Part shown: piece by piece, positions 41,101 through 49,176 of the stretch
How positions within the stretch are numbered: position 1 is the first letter of the stretch
Layout: every line of letters begins with the position of its first letter
Source of the DNA: Bacillota bacterium
GTDB taxonomy: Bacteria > Bacillota > Clostridia > Christensenellales > CAG-138
Direction: 5' to 3'
DNA length: 64,000 nt
Assembly (NCBI GenBank): GCA_023455425.1
Contig: JAEYCM010000020.1
Span: 1 to 64,000, forward strand
Translations under genes and position numbers: made by a program
The notes under the pieces: model-generated
Database searches by the model: none
What the model saw: the letters and a program-made list of their open reading frames with translations, nothing else
What the model was told of the DNA's origin: nothing

Positions 41101-43052
41101 ATCTGTTTCCGGAGGATATCCCGGTTAACATCGCAAATCCCGCGGATCTGGAGCGGCTGCGCGCGCTGTTCCCCGGCAAGGCGCTTTATATTGCGGCGGG
41201 AAGCGATGTGGTGCGCAACGCTTCCGCCTATAAGAAAGCGCCCACACCCGGTTCCATACACAGCTTCCATCACGTGATCTTCCTGCGGGGTACGGAAAAC
41301 GGCCAGTTGCAGGAGGAGCGCTCGCTCGTCCGTAGCCGTATCACCGGCAGCATGACGGAGCTGATGCTTCCGCCGGAATTGGAGGAAGTCAGCTCCACCA
41401 GCATTCGGGAAAGCGTCGATCACAATCGCGATATTTCCGCGCTCGTAGATCCGACCGTACAGGGCTATATCTATGACAACGGTCTGTATTTGCGGGAGCC
41501 GCAGGATAAAGCGCTCCTGCGTCCGGAAAATATGCATTTTGAAAGCTCCTGTCCGGATGACGCGGAAGCGTGCAGGCAACTATACGCGCTTGCGTTTGAC
41601 CAGTTTTTAAAGGACGGGCAGCAGGACGGCTGGTCAGCCGAACGGCTGACAGCGCTTTTAAAAAAGCGCGGCGCGCAGCTTGTGACGCTTCGCCAGAAAT
41701 CCACAAATGGCAATGCGCAGGGCATCGCCCTCTATTACGCGACAAGCGCCGCGGAACTGTTCGCGGAGTTTGAAAACATCAAGCTTGCGGAATATGTAAG
41801 ACGCCATACCTCCGGCAAAATTGCCGTACTTGCGGGCATCTATATAAACAAAGCGTTCGGCCGCAGGGATACCATCCGCCTGCTGCTCAATGAAACGCTG
41901 GCGCTCTGCCTCAGGCAGGATTATACGTACGCTATGCTGATCGGCGCGAACTGCCCGTTAGACGAAGAACTCTACCGCGCTTTGGAGCGGCAGGGCTTTT
42001 TGCAGTTACCCGATCCTGTCAAAGGCGCGCCGGTCTATGCGGTGGATATGCGCACGCCCATTGCGGTTGTGGAGGACATCCATGAGCGCATCAAAATGCC
42101 GCTTTCGGCCGATGAAGCGGTCGTGCGCGTGCTAAGGGAAGCGCATGAGCGTTTCTCCGCCGCGATGGCGGGGCTGTATCCGGGGCGGCTGGTGCTTTCC
42201 TTCCACGCGGGCGTACTCAACCACGCGCTCATCAGCAAGGTGATGCGGGCAAACGGCGTGGAGCAACTGCCGCAGGATAGCCGCGCCCTGGGCGAGCATA
42301 TGTGCGTACCCTACGGCAAGACGCTGCGCGGCATGCTGGTACCTAACACCGTGACGAAAAGCTTGCATGTGGAAAAAATTTACGCGCCGGATATGAAGAG
42401 CTTTCATATTACGGAATACCCCGGATATGCGACGCTTATCAACCAGATCCGCACCATCAAATCCTTCAACCGTCCCGTGCTACTGGTGGACGACCTCTTA
42501 CACAAGGGTTACCGTCTGGAGGCGCTTGATCCGCTGTTCAAACAGGCGGAGCTTGACGTCAGGCAGATCATTGTCGGCCTGATGTCCGGCCGCGGGAAAG
42601 ACCTGATGGCCGTACAGGGGCGGGAGGCGGATTGCGTGTATTTTATTCCGAACCTGCGTTACTGGTTTGTGGAAAGCGAGCTTTATCCGTTCTTAGGCGG
42701 GGACAGCGTGGACCGAAACGGTAGGCGGCCCTATTTGCTGCCCTCCGTCAACCAGATATTGCCTTATACCGCGCCTTCGTTCATTTCGGGCACAACAAGC
42801 GGCGCGCTGTTTATGCTTTCCCTCACTTGCCTCCAAAACTCCCGCGAAATCCTGCGTACGCTCGAACGCAGGCATCAGGAGATGTTTGGCTGCAATTTGA
42901 CGCTTAGGCGTTTGGGCGAGGCGTTGCATACCCCGCGCGTACCTGACCGCGGCGGCTGTATGCGGTATGACCGCGTGCTTTCGCCGAGCGTTTACGTGGA
43001 AAACGATATTGAGCATCTTTTGCGGCTGGGGCCGATATTAAAAGAGGATTAA
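38166..43052 (+). CDS. Very large multidomain protein: HD + helical repeats + NadD-like + GNAT-like + PRTase-like
   Basis: A 1628-residue protein without signal peptide or membrane helices. Visible modules: an HD domain (about 180-300; His187/188, THDIGKYG with His216-Asp217, YADF near 278); a long alpha-helical, HEAT-like region (about 330-910); a nucleotidyltransferase of the NadD type (about 916-1115) with GTFDPFSASHLG near 922 and SSTSIRES near 1076; a GNAT-like region (about 1125-1285) ending ELYRALERQGF; and a PRTase-like domain with PVLLVDDLLHKGYR near 1437. The ATG at 38166 follows GGGAGGT. It lies downstream of pncB, whose product NaMN is the NadD substrate, so a role in pyridine nucleotides is plausible but unproven. 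Confidence 0.85.
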   Translation: MLKKEASVLHARLLDTLTQHPDFRVAQFSKKALRELMQDCGFRSGVSLLLAQDACNSRDILNLCLPIMERLCPEDQPGDWLFFIHSMLTEQLFPQEDAQSPSIERLRASLFYLGVYRLLLEEEQDKKPFAPDTHFRFATGEECKGSPAQRQYAEFLKVAQSAFFIELMRIGRDCMPFDMLSHVAGVHHVAMRMARQLKEKGISVDLPLISAAAATHDIGKYGCKGEEQKRIPYLHYYYTEQWLKRYGLTAIAHVAANHSTWDLELENLPVESLLLIYADFRVKSVRVPNERERMQFFTLAQSYAVILSKLDNVDDKKRQRYERVYRKLADFEAYMVSLGVNTDPFSEEALFPVQKDAALLEGEEAVTALKFQAISHNLRLMHRISSETSFADLLEDARTQTEWQNIRTYIDILSEYFSYMTQKQKSQTMRFLYELFMHSHGDIRYQAATLYARILASYDTIYRKELPPNITLPVDGPTSFAVWQESLQQILLPDHKIAPNHSAWISYTLKVILPALFSCCKAADVERYLQIYLACFEDESYLEPSTAFVLLDSLLHVPAAVIQKEAFAQPLRIAARLAALSETRMQAAALRLVNHVLKREGESAYFLPLVKNVLLALPEEKEISIDFLLYLAAQYLPGYETEQARCRLRLERLDSADLFLENLKTATPWIIKEINIALLLYRVHYGRQAQAFQVAAHVANLIRVSERFAVRNRAGEALIELAPVLTLDQRNEIAVELVRGLESASHEFSKYIPQYLGQFMLYLHPKEMDESLNELTHYIKSSNEHTACVTLETVGILLQHYTEDYRSAFSETGDAFEERKRRMLSMLLSSLAHHNESVARVALFVLGKYLFGGALEHGEKCGMFRVLYKKLLLLVGEQTPGKLTFFSNAAALNHIYRFIIEAEATATPMDLEKAEKAVFFPGTFDPFSASHLGIVKKMRALGFEVYLALDEFSWSKHTQPHMVRRRIANMSAADLYGVYLFPEDIPVNIANPADLERLRALFPGKALYIAAGSDVVRNASAYKKAPTPGSIHSFHHVIFLRGTENGQLQEERSLVRSRITGSMTELMLPPELEEVSSTSIRESVDHNRDISALVDPTVQGYIYDNGLYLREPQDKALLRPENMHFESSCPDDAEACRQLYALAFDQFLKDGQQDGWSAERLTALLKKRGAQLVTLRQKSTNGNAQGIALYYATSAAELFAEFENIKLAEYVRRHTSGKIAVLAGIYINKAFGRRDTIRLLLNETLALCLRQDYTYAMLIGANCPLDEELYRALERQGFLQLPDPVKGAPVYAVDMRTPIAVVEDIHERIKMPLSADEAVVRVLREAHERFSAAMAGLYPGRLVLSFHAGVLNHALISKVMRANGVEQLPQDSRALGEHMCVPYGKTLRGMLVPNTVTKSLHVEKIYAPDMKSFHITEYPGYATLINQIRTIKSFNRPVLLVDDLLHKGYRLEALDPLFKQAELDVRQIIVGLMSGRGKDLMAVQGREADCVYFIPNLRYWFVESELYPFLGGDSVDRNGRRPYLLPSVNQILPYTAPSFISGTTSGALFMLSLTCLQNSREILRTLERRHQEMFGCNLTLRRLGEALHTPRVPDRGGCMRYDRVLSPSVYVENDIEHLLRLGPILKED

Positions 43053-43054
43053 GT

Positions 43055-44257
43055 ATGGCTGAGTTCAAAACCATGTACCAAGAGGACGGCGTATTGTATC
43101 TTTTGGAGCGCGATCCATCGTTTTCAAAAGCAGGCTTTTGCGTGACTCATCCCGGCCAGTTGGAAGGCGTTGAAGACGTGCACTGGCTAAATACGGACGC
43201 GCTTACGGAAGTGCCGCTGCCCGGGCGGGAGTTGGCATTTATCAAAGAAGGCCACGCCCGCGCTATCAATGTTTCACATCCCGCCGCAAAGAGGCTGATG
43301 GAAGAAACAGTAAGCAATGTCGCACAGAAAAAACGCGTTCACATTCTTGCGCTTGGGGATGTGGGCGCTACCCTGCTTTTGGGATTAAAGCTCCTGGGCG
43401 GGGATGTCGTTTCTGAAATCGGCATCTATGACGCAAGAGAAATGATGGCAGCGCGCTATGAGCAGGAAATGAACCAAGTTACGCTGCCCTTTGAATATGA
43501 TACGATGCCGGAGGTTTTCGCCATAGAAAAGCGGCAGCTGTTTTGCTGCGACGTATTCGTGTTCTGCGCTTCCGCAGGCGTTCCCGCGGTTGGCGCCGCG
43601 GTTAAGGATGTGCGTATGGCACAGCTTCAATCCAATATGCGCATTGTAAAGGAATATGCGCGCATGGCGCGCGACGCCCGCTTTTCCGGGCTGTTTGCCG
43701 TTGTATCCGATCCCGTGGACCTGTTGTGCCGGTATATATATCTGGAGAGCAACCGTAACGAAGCGGGGGAGACAGACCATTTCGGCCTGTTGGCCGAACA
43801 AATCCGCGGATACGGACTTGGCGTCATGAACGCGCGCGCCGCGTATTATGCAAAAAAAGAAGCGCGGCTTTCTTCCTTTTTGCAGGAGGGCCGCGCGTAC
43901 GGCCCGCATGGGCAGGGGCTTGTTATTGCAAACAGCATTATAGACTATGACGAGGCGCTATCCATGGAGCTGACGAAGAAGACGGTGGAGGCCAATCTTG
44001 CGGTGCGCGCGCTGGGGTTTAAGCCGTATATCGCGCCCGCGCTTTCTTCGGGCGCGCTTTCCATCCTGCTTACCCTGCGCGGGGAATGGCATTACAGCGC
44101 GGCTGCATTGGGTGGCGCGTACTTCGGCTGCAAAAACAGGCAAACCCCGTATGGCCTGGAAACGGAAGCGCTGCCGCTTCCGAACGCGCTTTTTGCACGC
44201 TTACAGCTTGCGCACGACATGCTAAGGCAGCAGGAAAAAGAACTGCAGGAAACTTAA
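43055..44257 (+). CDS. Lactate/malate dehydrogenase-like NAD(P)-binding protein
   Basis: A 400-residue protein with an extra N-terminal domain of about 95 residues, then a Rossmann fold of the LDH/MDH type. HILALGDVGATLLLGL corresponds to the dinucleotide loop. CDVFVFCASAG and NMRIVKEYARMAR match the LDH coenzyme region. VSDPVDLL corresponds to VTNPVD, and GPHGQG resembles the catalytic-His GxHG loop. Several catalytic Arg positions are not clearly conserved, so it may not be a true LDH. It starts 2 bases after the 1628-residue gene, so the two are almost certainly co-expressed. It overlaps the convergent next gene by 4 bases. Confidence 0.8.
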   Translation: MAEFKTMYQEDGVLYLLERDPSFSKAGFCVTHPGQLEGVEDVHWLNTDALTEVPLPGRELAFIKEGHARAINVSHPAAKRLMEETVSNVAQKKRVHILALGDVGATLLLGLKLLGGDVVSEIGIYDAREMMAARYEQEMNQVTLPFEYDTMPEVFAIEKRQLFCCDVFVFCASAGVPAVGAAVKDVRMAQLQSNMRIVKEYARMARDARFSGLFAVVSDPVDLLCRYIYLESNRNEAGETDHFGLLAEQIRGYGLGVMNARAAYYAKKEARLSSFLQEGRAYGPHGQGLVIANSIIDYDEALSMELTKKTVEANLAVRALGFKPYIAPALSSGALSILLTLRGEWHYSAAALGGAYFGCKNRQTPYGLETEALPLPNALFARLQLAHDMLRQQEKELQET

Positions 44258-45390
44258 CCGTGCTGCTGTTCGAAGTACGCGAGCAGCAGATCCACCATTT
44301 CGCCGTAGCTGCGTACGCCGCTTTCCTGCTGGTTATATTTGAGATATCCGTCGTTTACCTTGGTCATCGTCTCTTCCACAGGCCCTTCAAATGCCGTCCA
44401 ATATGCGTCATAATCCAAAAGGTCTCGCTGTATGCCTGCGCTGTATGTTTGATACAGCGCGGCATAGGTGTCGCGGTCCGCTTTATAGAGTTGGTTGCCA
44501 CTGTGGATGAGCGCAAGCATAACGCCGGAGTATCGCATGGCGGTGTCGTCTGATGCCATACACGCAAGATATGCGGCGAAATTTGCCTCGTCTTCCCGGG
44601 CAATTCCCAGGCCGTGCGCGCTTTCATGCGCGGCGGAGGAAGGGATCAGCAGCGCGGGTTGGTCGACGTTGACATTGGGCTCCGCCGTAAACGGGATATA
44701 GATGCCGGAAATGCCCGCCCAGCTTAAGCCTGTTGAAAGCGTCACCGTTTTCGGGCGCGCGGCGTTCGCGCCGATCTGCGGCAGGGTGCGATGAAGCGCC
44801 CGGTACGCTTCCGGAATGTTATCGAAGCTACTTTGTATGCCGTCCGGCAGCATAAATACCCCGCGCGCATCCTCCGGTACCTGCCCGCGCAACGCGTTCG
44901 CTTCCCTGCTGAGCGCATAGCAGAGCGCCGTCAGTTCTTCAACAGGCCGTTCATGCACGTCAAGTCCCAGCCGGTAGCTTAAGCCCGGGCGGGAATAGTT
45001 AAACCCCCACAGGAAATAGAACCCGTTGAACGCAATGCAGCCAATGATGAGCAGCGTAATCAAAAACCGGGTAAAGCGCAGCCAGCTGACCCGCTTTAAT
45101 ACCGTGCGTACCAGCATGGTAAGCACAAGAACGGGTATGCCGACGACAAGGGCGTACAGCAGCCATTCCGCAACGGAAAACGGCACAATGCCGAATATGG
45201 TGCGTAATATGGCATTGACTGCGGGATATACCCTTTGGCCAAATATTTGCTCCACTGCAAGCGGATATCTGCTTACCAGCCGGGGCAGAAGCACCGCCAA
45301 AGGAAACAGCAGCAGCCAAAGGAGCCTTACTAGTTCCCGTTTCCATACTTTTGTTATCGTGAGGCGTACGTTGCTTGTCTTTTTCTCCAT
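44254..45390 (-). CDS. DUF3810-like membrane zinc metalloprotease
   Basis: A 378-residue protein with about three N-terminal membrane helices (residues about 20-130) and a large extracellular domain. The domain carries HESAH (His255, Glu256, His259) followed by GLGIAREDEANFAAYLAC, where a downstream Glu is a likely third ligand. This fits the DUF3810 family. Substrate unknown. The ATG at 45390 is chosen as the first Met of MEKKTSN; a TTG at 45408 is in frame. No Shine-Dalgarno precedes it, and a TATACT element sits six bases upstream. It ends in a 4-base overlap with the convergent dehydrogenase-like gene. Confidence 0.82.
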   Translation of the reverse strand: MEKKTSNVRLTITKVWKRELVRLLWLLLFPLAVLLPRLVSRYPLAVEQIFGQRVYPAVNAILRTIFGIVPFSVAEWLLYALVVGIPVLVLTMLVRTVLKRVSWLRFTRFLITLLIIGCIAFNGFYFLWGFNYSRPGLSYRLGLDVHERPVEELTALCYALSREANALRGQVPEDARGVFMLPDGIQSSFDNIPEAYRALHRTLPQIGANAARPKTVTLSTGLSWAGISGIYIPFTAEPNVNVDQPALLIPSSAAHESAHGLGIAREDEANFAAYLACMASDDTAMRYSGVMLALIHSGNQLYKADRDTYAALYQTYSAGIQRDLLDYDAYWTAFEGPVEETMTKVNDGYLKYNQQESGVRSYGEMVDLLLAYFEQQHG

Positions 45391-45396
45391 GCGCCC

Positions 45397-45402
45397 AGTA
45401 TA
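45397..45402 (-). promoter_or_regulatory. -10 element directly upstream of the DUF3810-like gene
   Basis: On the minus strand, TGC-TATACT (extended -10) ends six bases before the ATG at 45390. Transcription would begin at or next to the start codon. Confidence 0.45.
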
Positions 45403-45433
45403 GCACAAGCGGCCAATGACAAAAACAAGTTCT

Positions 45434-45462
45434 TTCCATATCGGCTGCGGGAATGGTATACT
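45434..45462 (+). promoter_or_regulatory. Promoter for the TIM-barrel gene
   Basis: TATACT (45457-45462) with an upstream TG (extended -10) and a weak TTCCAT -35 17 bases before. It diverges from the promoter at 45397-45402. Confidence 0.5.
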
Positions 45463-45489
45463 GGTAAACGATTACGGGAGGCGATCCAT

Positions 45490-46299
45490 TTGCAGGTAGG
45501 CATTTCCACGGCGAGCCTGTTCAGCCGATATGAACTCGAGGAATCCCCGGTCCATATGGCGGCAACGGGGGCGTCCGTTTGCGAGATATTTTTAAATACC
45601 TTTTCGGAATACGAAGGGGAGTTTGTTGCCTCGCTCAAAGAACGCATTGACGAAAGCGGTCTGAAGGTATACAGCGTCCATCCCATGGGGACCCAGTTTG
45701 AGCCGCAGCTGTTTTCCATCTACCACCGGCAGCGCGAGGACGCGAGGAAGATATTCGAGCAGGTGCTCCATGCGGGGAAAACCCTGGGCGCAACGTGTTA
45801 TGTCATGCACGGCCCCTCGGGATTAAACGGCGCGGTAAGGAATACGGACCTTTCGCGCATCGGCCCCATGGTACAGGAGCTTTGCGAGATGGCGGCGGCG
45901 TATTCTATTACGCTTGCGTGGGAAAATGTAAGCTGGTGCCTGTTTCATACGCCATCCTTCGGGCCAAGGCTGCTGGATGCGACAAAGGCCGACGATCTGC
46001 GGTTTACAATGGATATCAAACAGGCTGCGCGAAGCGGGTATGCGCCCATGGAATACATTGAAGCCATCGGCGAGCGCATGGTCAACCTGCATGTCTGCGA
46101 TTATGTCAGGAGGCCGGAGCGCGTTATACCCGTGCTGCCGGGCAAGGGCGAATGCGATTTGCCGGCGCTTGGCCAGGCGCTTAAGGCAAAGGGGTATGCA
46201 GGTCCCGCGTTTTTGGAGGTTTACAGCGATATGTATTCCGACGAGGCGGAGCTTACAGCCTGCTACGATTATGTGAAAACGTGTTTGACGCTTCCGTAA
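45490..46299 (+). CDS. Xylose-isomerase-like TIM-barrel protein (AP_endonuc_2 family)
   Basis: A 269-residue TIM barrel of the sugar phosphate isomerase/epimerase group. Typical metal-ligand segments are seen: YSVHPMG (His), ITLAWENV (Glu), RFTMDIKQA (Asp), NLHVCDY (His and Asp) and the late FLEVYSD (Glu). It probably isomerises or epimerises a sugar or related compound; the substrate cannot be read. TTG at 45490 follows GGGAGG at 45476-45481. pgi follows 46 bases later, a possible sugar-metabolism pair. Confidence 0.83.
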   Translation: MQVGISTASLFSRYELEESPVHMAATGASVCEIFLNTFSEYEGEFVASLKERIDESGLKVYSVHPMGTQFEPQLFSIYHRQREDARKIFEQVLHAGKTLGATCYVMHGPSGLNGAVRNTDLSRIGPMVQELCEMAAAYSITLAWENVSWCLFHTPSFGPRLLDATKADDLRFTMDIKQAARSGYAPMEYIEAIGERMVNLHVCDYVRRPERVIPVLPGKGECDLPALGQALKAKGYAGPAFLEVYSDMYSDEAELTACYDYVKTCLTLP

Positions 46300-46345
46300 C
46301 GGGGGCGCACATATATTTTTATTATTGCGGAAAGGATGGAAACAA

Positions 46346-47773
46346 ATGAGCCGTTATTTGGATAAACACTGGCAGGAACAGATGCGCATTCGGGTGGACT
46401 TTAACAATATGATGGAGGAAATGCTGGGCGAGCAGGGCATTTCTTCTTCTGAAATCGATGCGCTTTCTGAAAAACTCCGAGAAGCGGCGGACGCTATGGA
46501 ACAAAGCCGCGGTTCCATGAAGTGGCGGGAACTGCCCTACAATCAGAATGAAATCGTTGCGGATATATTGCATACCGCGGCAGATATCAATACCTGGTGC
46601 GAGGATTTTGTGGTGCTGGGTATCGGCGGAAGCGCGCTGGGCCCTCTTGCGGTGCAGCAGGCGCTCAATCATTTACACTACAACGATCTCCCGCGCGAAA
46701 AGCGAGGCGGCCCGCGTCTGTTTGTGGAGGATAACGTGGACCCCGAGCGCATGCAGGCGTTGTTGGACGTGATCGATCTTGAAAAAACGGTATTTAACGT
46801 CGTCACAAAGTCCGGCGGTACGAGCGAGACCATGTCCCAACTTTTGATCGTGTCCGACCTCATTGAAAAGCGCCTCGGCAAGGATGCGCTCAAAAAGCAT
46901 ATCATCGCGACCACGGATGAGAAAAAGGGCAACCTCATCAAAATTGCCAGACAGCTTGGATTAAAGACCTACTATGTGCCCGACGGTGTGGGCGGCAGAT
47001 TCAGCGAACTTTGCCCGGTCGGCCTTTTAGCTGCCGCCGTGTGCAATATCGATATCAAAGAACTGCTCGCGGGCGCTGCCTATATGGATGCGCTTACCAA
47101 GGAAAAGAATATCTGGCGCAATCCCGCCTACATGCTTGCAACATTGCAGTTTATCGCCATGCGGCGCGGCATGAATATTTCCGTCATCATGCCCTATGCC
47201 GACTCACTCAAGCTCATTGCGGACTGGTATGCGCAGCTTTGGGCTGAATCCTTGGGCAAACAGTTTGACCGTACCGGCCGTGAGGTGCGCGAAGGGCAGA
47301 CCCCCGTGAAAGCTTTGGGCGTTACGGACCAGCACAGCCAGGTGCAGCTCTACACGGAAGGCCCGTTTGATAAAGTGGTCACGTTCCTTGGCGTGGACCG
47401 TTACCGCAAGGAGTACGGCATTCCCTGCGGATACGAAGAAATACCGGATGTTTCATTCCTGTGCGGGCATTCTTTGAACGAACTCATTCTGGCCGAGCAA
47501 AACGCCACAGAGTACGCCATATTAAAGAGCGGGCACATGAGCCACAGCATCGTACTGCCCGAAGCGAACGCCTTTACGGTGGGCCAGCTCTTATATCTGT
47601 TTGAAGTACAGACCGCGTTTGCGGGAGAGCTGCTCAACATCAATGCGTTCGATCAGCCCGGCGTGGAGGAAGGCAAAAACGCGACGTACGCGCTGCTTGG
47701 AAGGCCCGGCTTCGACGAAAAGCGCGCCGAGCTTGCGGCGATCCCCAAGCGGCAGCAGCGCTACATCATCTAA
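46346..47773 (+). CDS. pgi: Glucose-6-phosphate isomerase
   Basis: Pgi interconverts glucose 6-phosphate and fructose 6-phosphate. The 475-residue length is typical of Clostridia enzymes. Family motifs: VLGIGGSALGPLA, VTKSGGTSETM (SIS-domain phosphate loop), GGRFSELCPVGLL, and the late QPGVEEGK segment. The ATG at 46346 follows AAAGGATGG; an upstream start at 46325 is in frame but precedes that site. A strong terminator follows. Confidence 0.95.
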   Translation: MSRYLDKHWQEQMRIRVDFNNMMEEMLGEQGISSSEIDALSEKLREAADAMEQSRGSMKWRELPYNQNEIVADILHTAADINTWCEDFVVLGIGGSALGPLAVQQALNHLHYNDLPREKRGGPRLFVEDNVDPERMQALLDVIDLEKTVFNVVTKSGGTSETMSQLLIVSDLIEKRLGKDALKKHIIATTDEKKGNLIKIARQLGLKTYYVPDGVGGRFSELCPVGLLAAAVCNIDIKELLAGAAYMDALTKEKNIWRNPAYMLATLQFIAMRRGMNISVIMPYADSLKLIADWYAQLWAESLGKQFDRTGREVREGQTPVKALGVTDQHSQVQLYTEGPFDKVVTFLGVDRYRKEYGIPCGYEEIPDVSFLCGHSLNELILAEQNATEYAILKSGHMSHSIVLPEANAFTVGQLLYLFEVQTAFAGELLNINAFDQPGVEEGKNATYALLGRPGFDEKRAELAAIPKRQQRYII

Positions 47774-47790
47774 ATAGCCAGCAACCTTAT

Positions 47791-47830
47791 GCCGCCGGTT
47801 GGAAAAAGACCAATCGGCGGCTTCTTTTTT
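47791..47830 (+). terminator. Intrinsic terminator after pgi
   Basis: GCCGCCGGTTGG (47791-47802) pairs with CCAATCGGCGGC (47810-47821) around a seven-base loop; TTCTTTTTT follows. Confidence 0.9.
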
Positions 47831-47860
47831 GGCCAAGCTGTGAATTTCACAGGGCCGCGG

Positions 47861-47889
47861 ATGACAGCGCGTCCGCTTTGATGTAAAAT
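47861..47889 (+). promoter_or_regulatory. Promoter for the binding-protein gene
   Basis: ATGACA (47861-47866), 17-base spacer, TAAAAT (47884-47889), about 57 bases before the ATG at 47946. Confidence 0.6.
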
Positions 47890-47945
47890 AGGGCGTGGAA
47901 TAGCACGGCGGCCTAAGTCTTGCCCGCCAATCAGGAGGAAACGCA

Positions 47946-49160
47946 ATGGGAGCATTTTGCCGAAGCTTATCCCGCATGGCGGCTTCTTTGTGTTGCGTTG
48001 TGTTTTTGCTGGGCTGCACCGCGCCTGCCGCTGTGGAGGAAACGCCCGCGCCAACCGGGAGCGGGGCAGCGGAGCCGGCCGTAAAGGTGAATGTCTCCAA
48101 TACGCTCATCGGCTTTGTCGTGCCGGACTCTGGGGAGCTTTCCCTTTATTCCGCCAAGCACGGTTTTTTGCGCACGGCGGAAAACCTTGGGTATCCTGCC
48201 AAGCTCTATCCCGCCAACATGGGGCAGGATTCCGTAAAGGCGGTGGAACAGGCGGCCGCTGACGGCTGCAAAGGGCTTTTGATTTGGAGTCCCAGCAACG
48301 CGAACGCAGATGCGCTCAAAAAAGCGGCGGAACTGAACCTGTACGCGGTGGTGCCTTACCACAGCGCGGAAGGAGAGGGCGTATCCTCCAACGTCGTCGC
48401 GGATGTGCTCGGGTATACAGAGGAGGTCGCTATGGGCGTTGCCGAGCGCATGGTGGAACGCGAGTGCAAGGCCGGAAAGATCCTGGTGTACGGCAAAAAC
48501 CCCTCCAATGCATACGAGGGTTTTAAGCAGGCTATTGCCACATATTACCCGCAGTATAATGTCGGCTTCTTTACCCGCACCGCGCAGGACGAACAGGCAG
48601 CCATTGATGAATTGGCGACCCACATCCTCTGGAACCGGGATATCAAGGGTATGTTCTGTACGGATGTGGATGGCGCTTCCATTGCCAGGCGCGCCACAGA
48701 ACAGGCAGACAAAACCTTTAAGCGAGACGGCGCGCCGGAAAACGCGGGGAAGGAAACGGATGGAGCGCAATCTCCTGCGCCTTTGCCGCAAGCTTCACCC
48801 ACGCCAAGCGCCGCTTCCGGCATAGGACCTTCCACAACGCCCGTTCCAGAGGGGCTCATCAAATCCATTGTCATCTCCATCGCGGGGTATGGCATCAGCG
48901 ATGAAAACATTGCCCTGATGCAGGAGAACGATATTTACGCGTTTGTGCTCGAACCGTATTATGAAGCCAGCGCGCAGTCCGTCATGCTCCTTGACCGCCT
49001 GCTGTCCGGGCAGAGCGTTCCGGCTTCGGTTAAGCTCAATATGCCCATTGTGCGCATGGCGTCTTTAGATAAATACAAGCTTCTTTATGAACAGGTACAG
49101 GAATGGTTCGGGCTCAATACGCCCGCCCCTGCGGCCCCGTCGTCATCTCCGTCCGTGTGA
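47946..49160 (+). CDS. Periplasmic-binding-protein-like lipoprotein (type 1), no transporter nearby
   Basis: A 404-residue lipoprotein with signal peptide and lipobox LLGC (Cys about 24), a Pro-rich linker, and a type 1 sugar-binding fold (IGFVVPDSGELSLYSAKHGFLRTAENLGY; AAADGCKGLLIWSPSN; AGKILVYGKN). A low-complexity Pro/Ser/Thr-rich insert (about residues 262-302) interrupts the second lobe, and a similar tail ends the protein. ABC permease and ATPase genes are absent nearby, so it may be an orphan binder, sensor or adhesin. A RodA-like gene follows 16 bases later. Confidence 0.8.
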   Translation: MGAFCRSLSRMAASLCCVVFLLGCTAPAAVEETPAPTGSGAAEPAVKVNVSNTLIGFVVPDSGELSLYSAKHGFLRTAENLGYPAKLYPANMGQDSVKAVEQAAADGCKGLLIWSPSNANADALKKAAELNLYAVVPYHSAEGEGVSSNVVADVLGYTEEVAMGVAERMVERECKAGKILVYGKNPSNAYEGFKQAIATYYPQYNVGFFTRTAQDEQAAIDELATHILWNRDIKGMFCTDVDGASIARRATEQADKTFKRDGAPENAGKETDGAQSPAPLPQASPTPSAASGIGPSTTPVPEGLIKSIVISIAGYGISDENIALMQENDIYAFVLEPYYEASAQSVMLLDRLLSGQSVPASVKLNMPIVRMASLDKYKLLYEQVQEWFGLNTPAPAAPSSSPSV

Positions 49161-49176
49161 CGCGAAAGGATCATTC

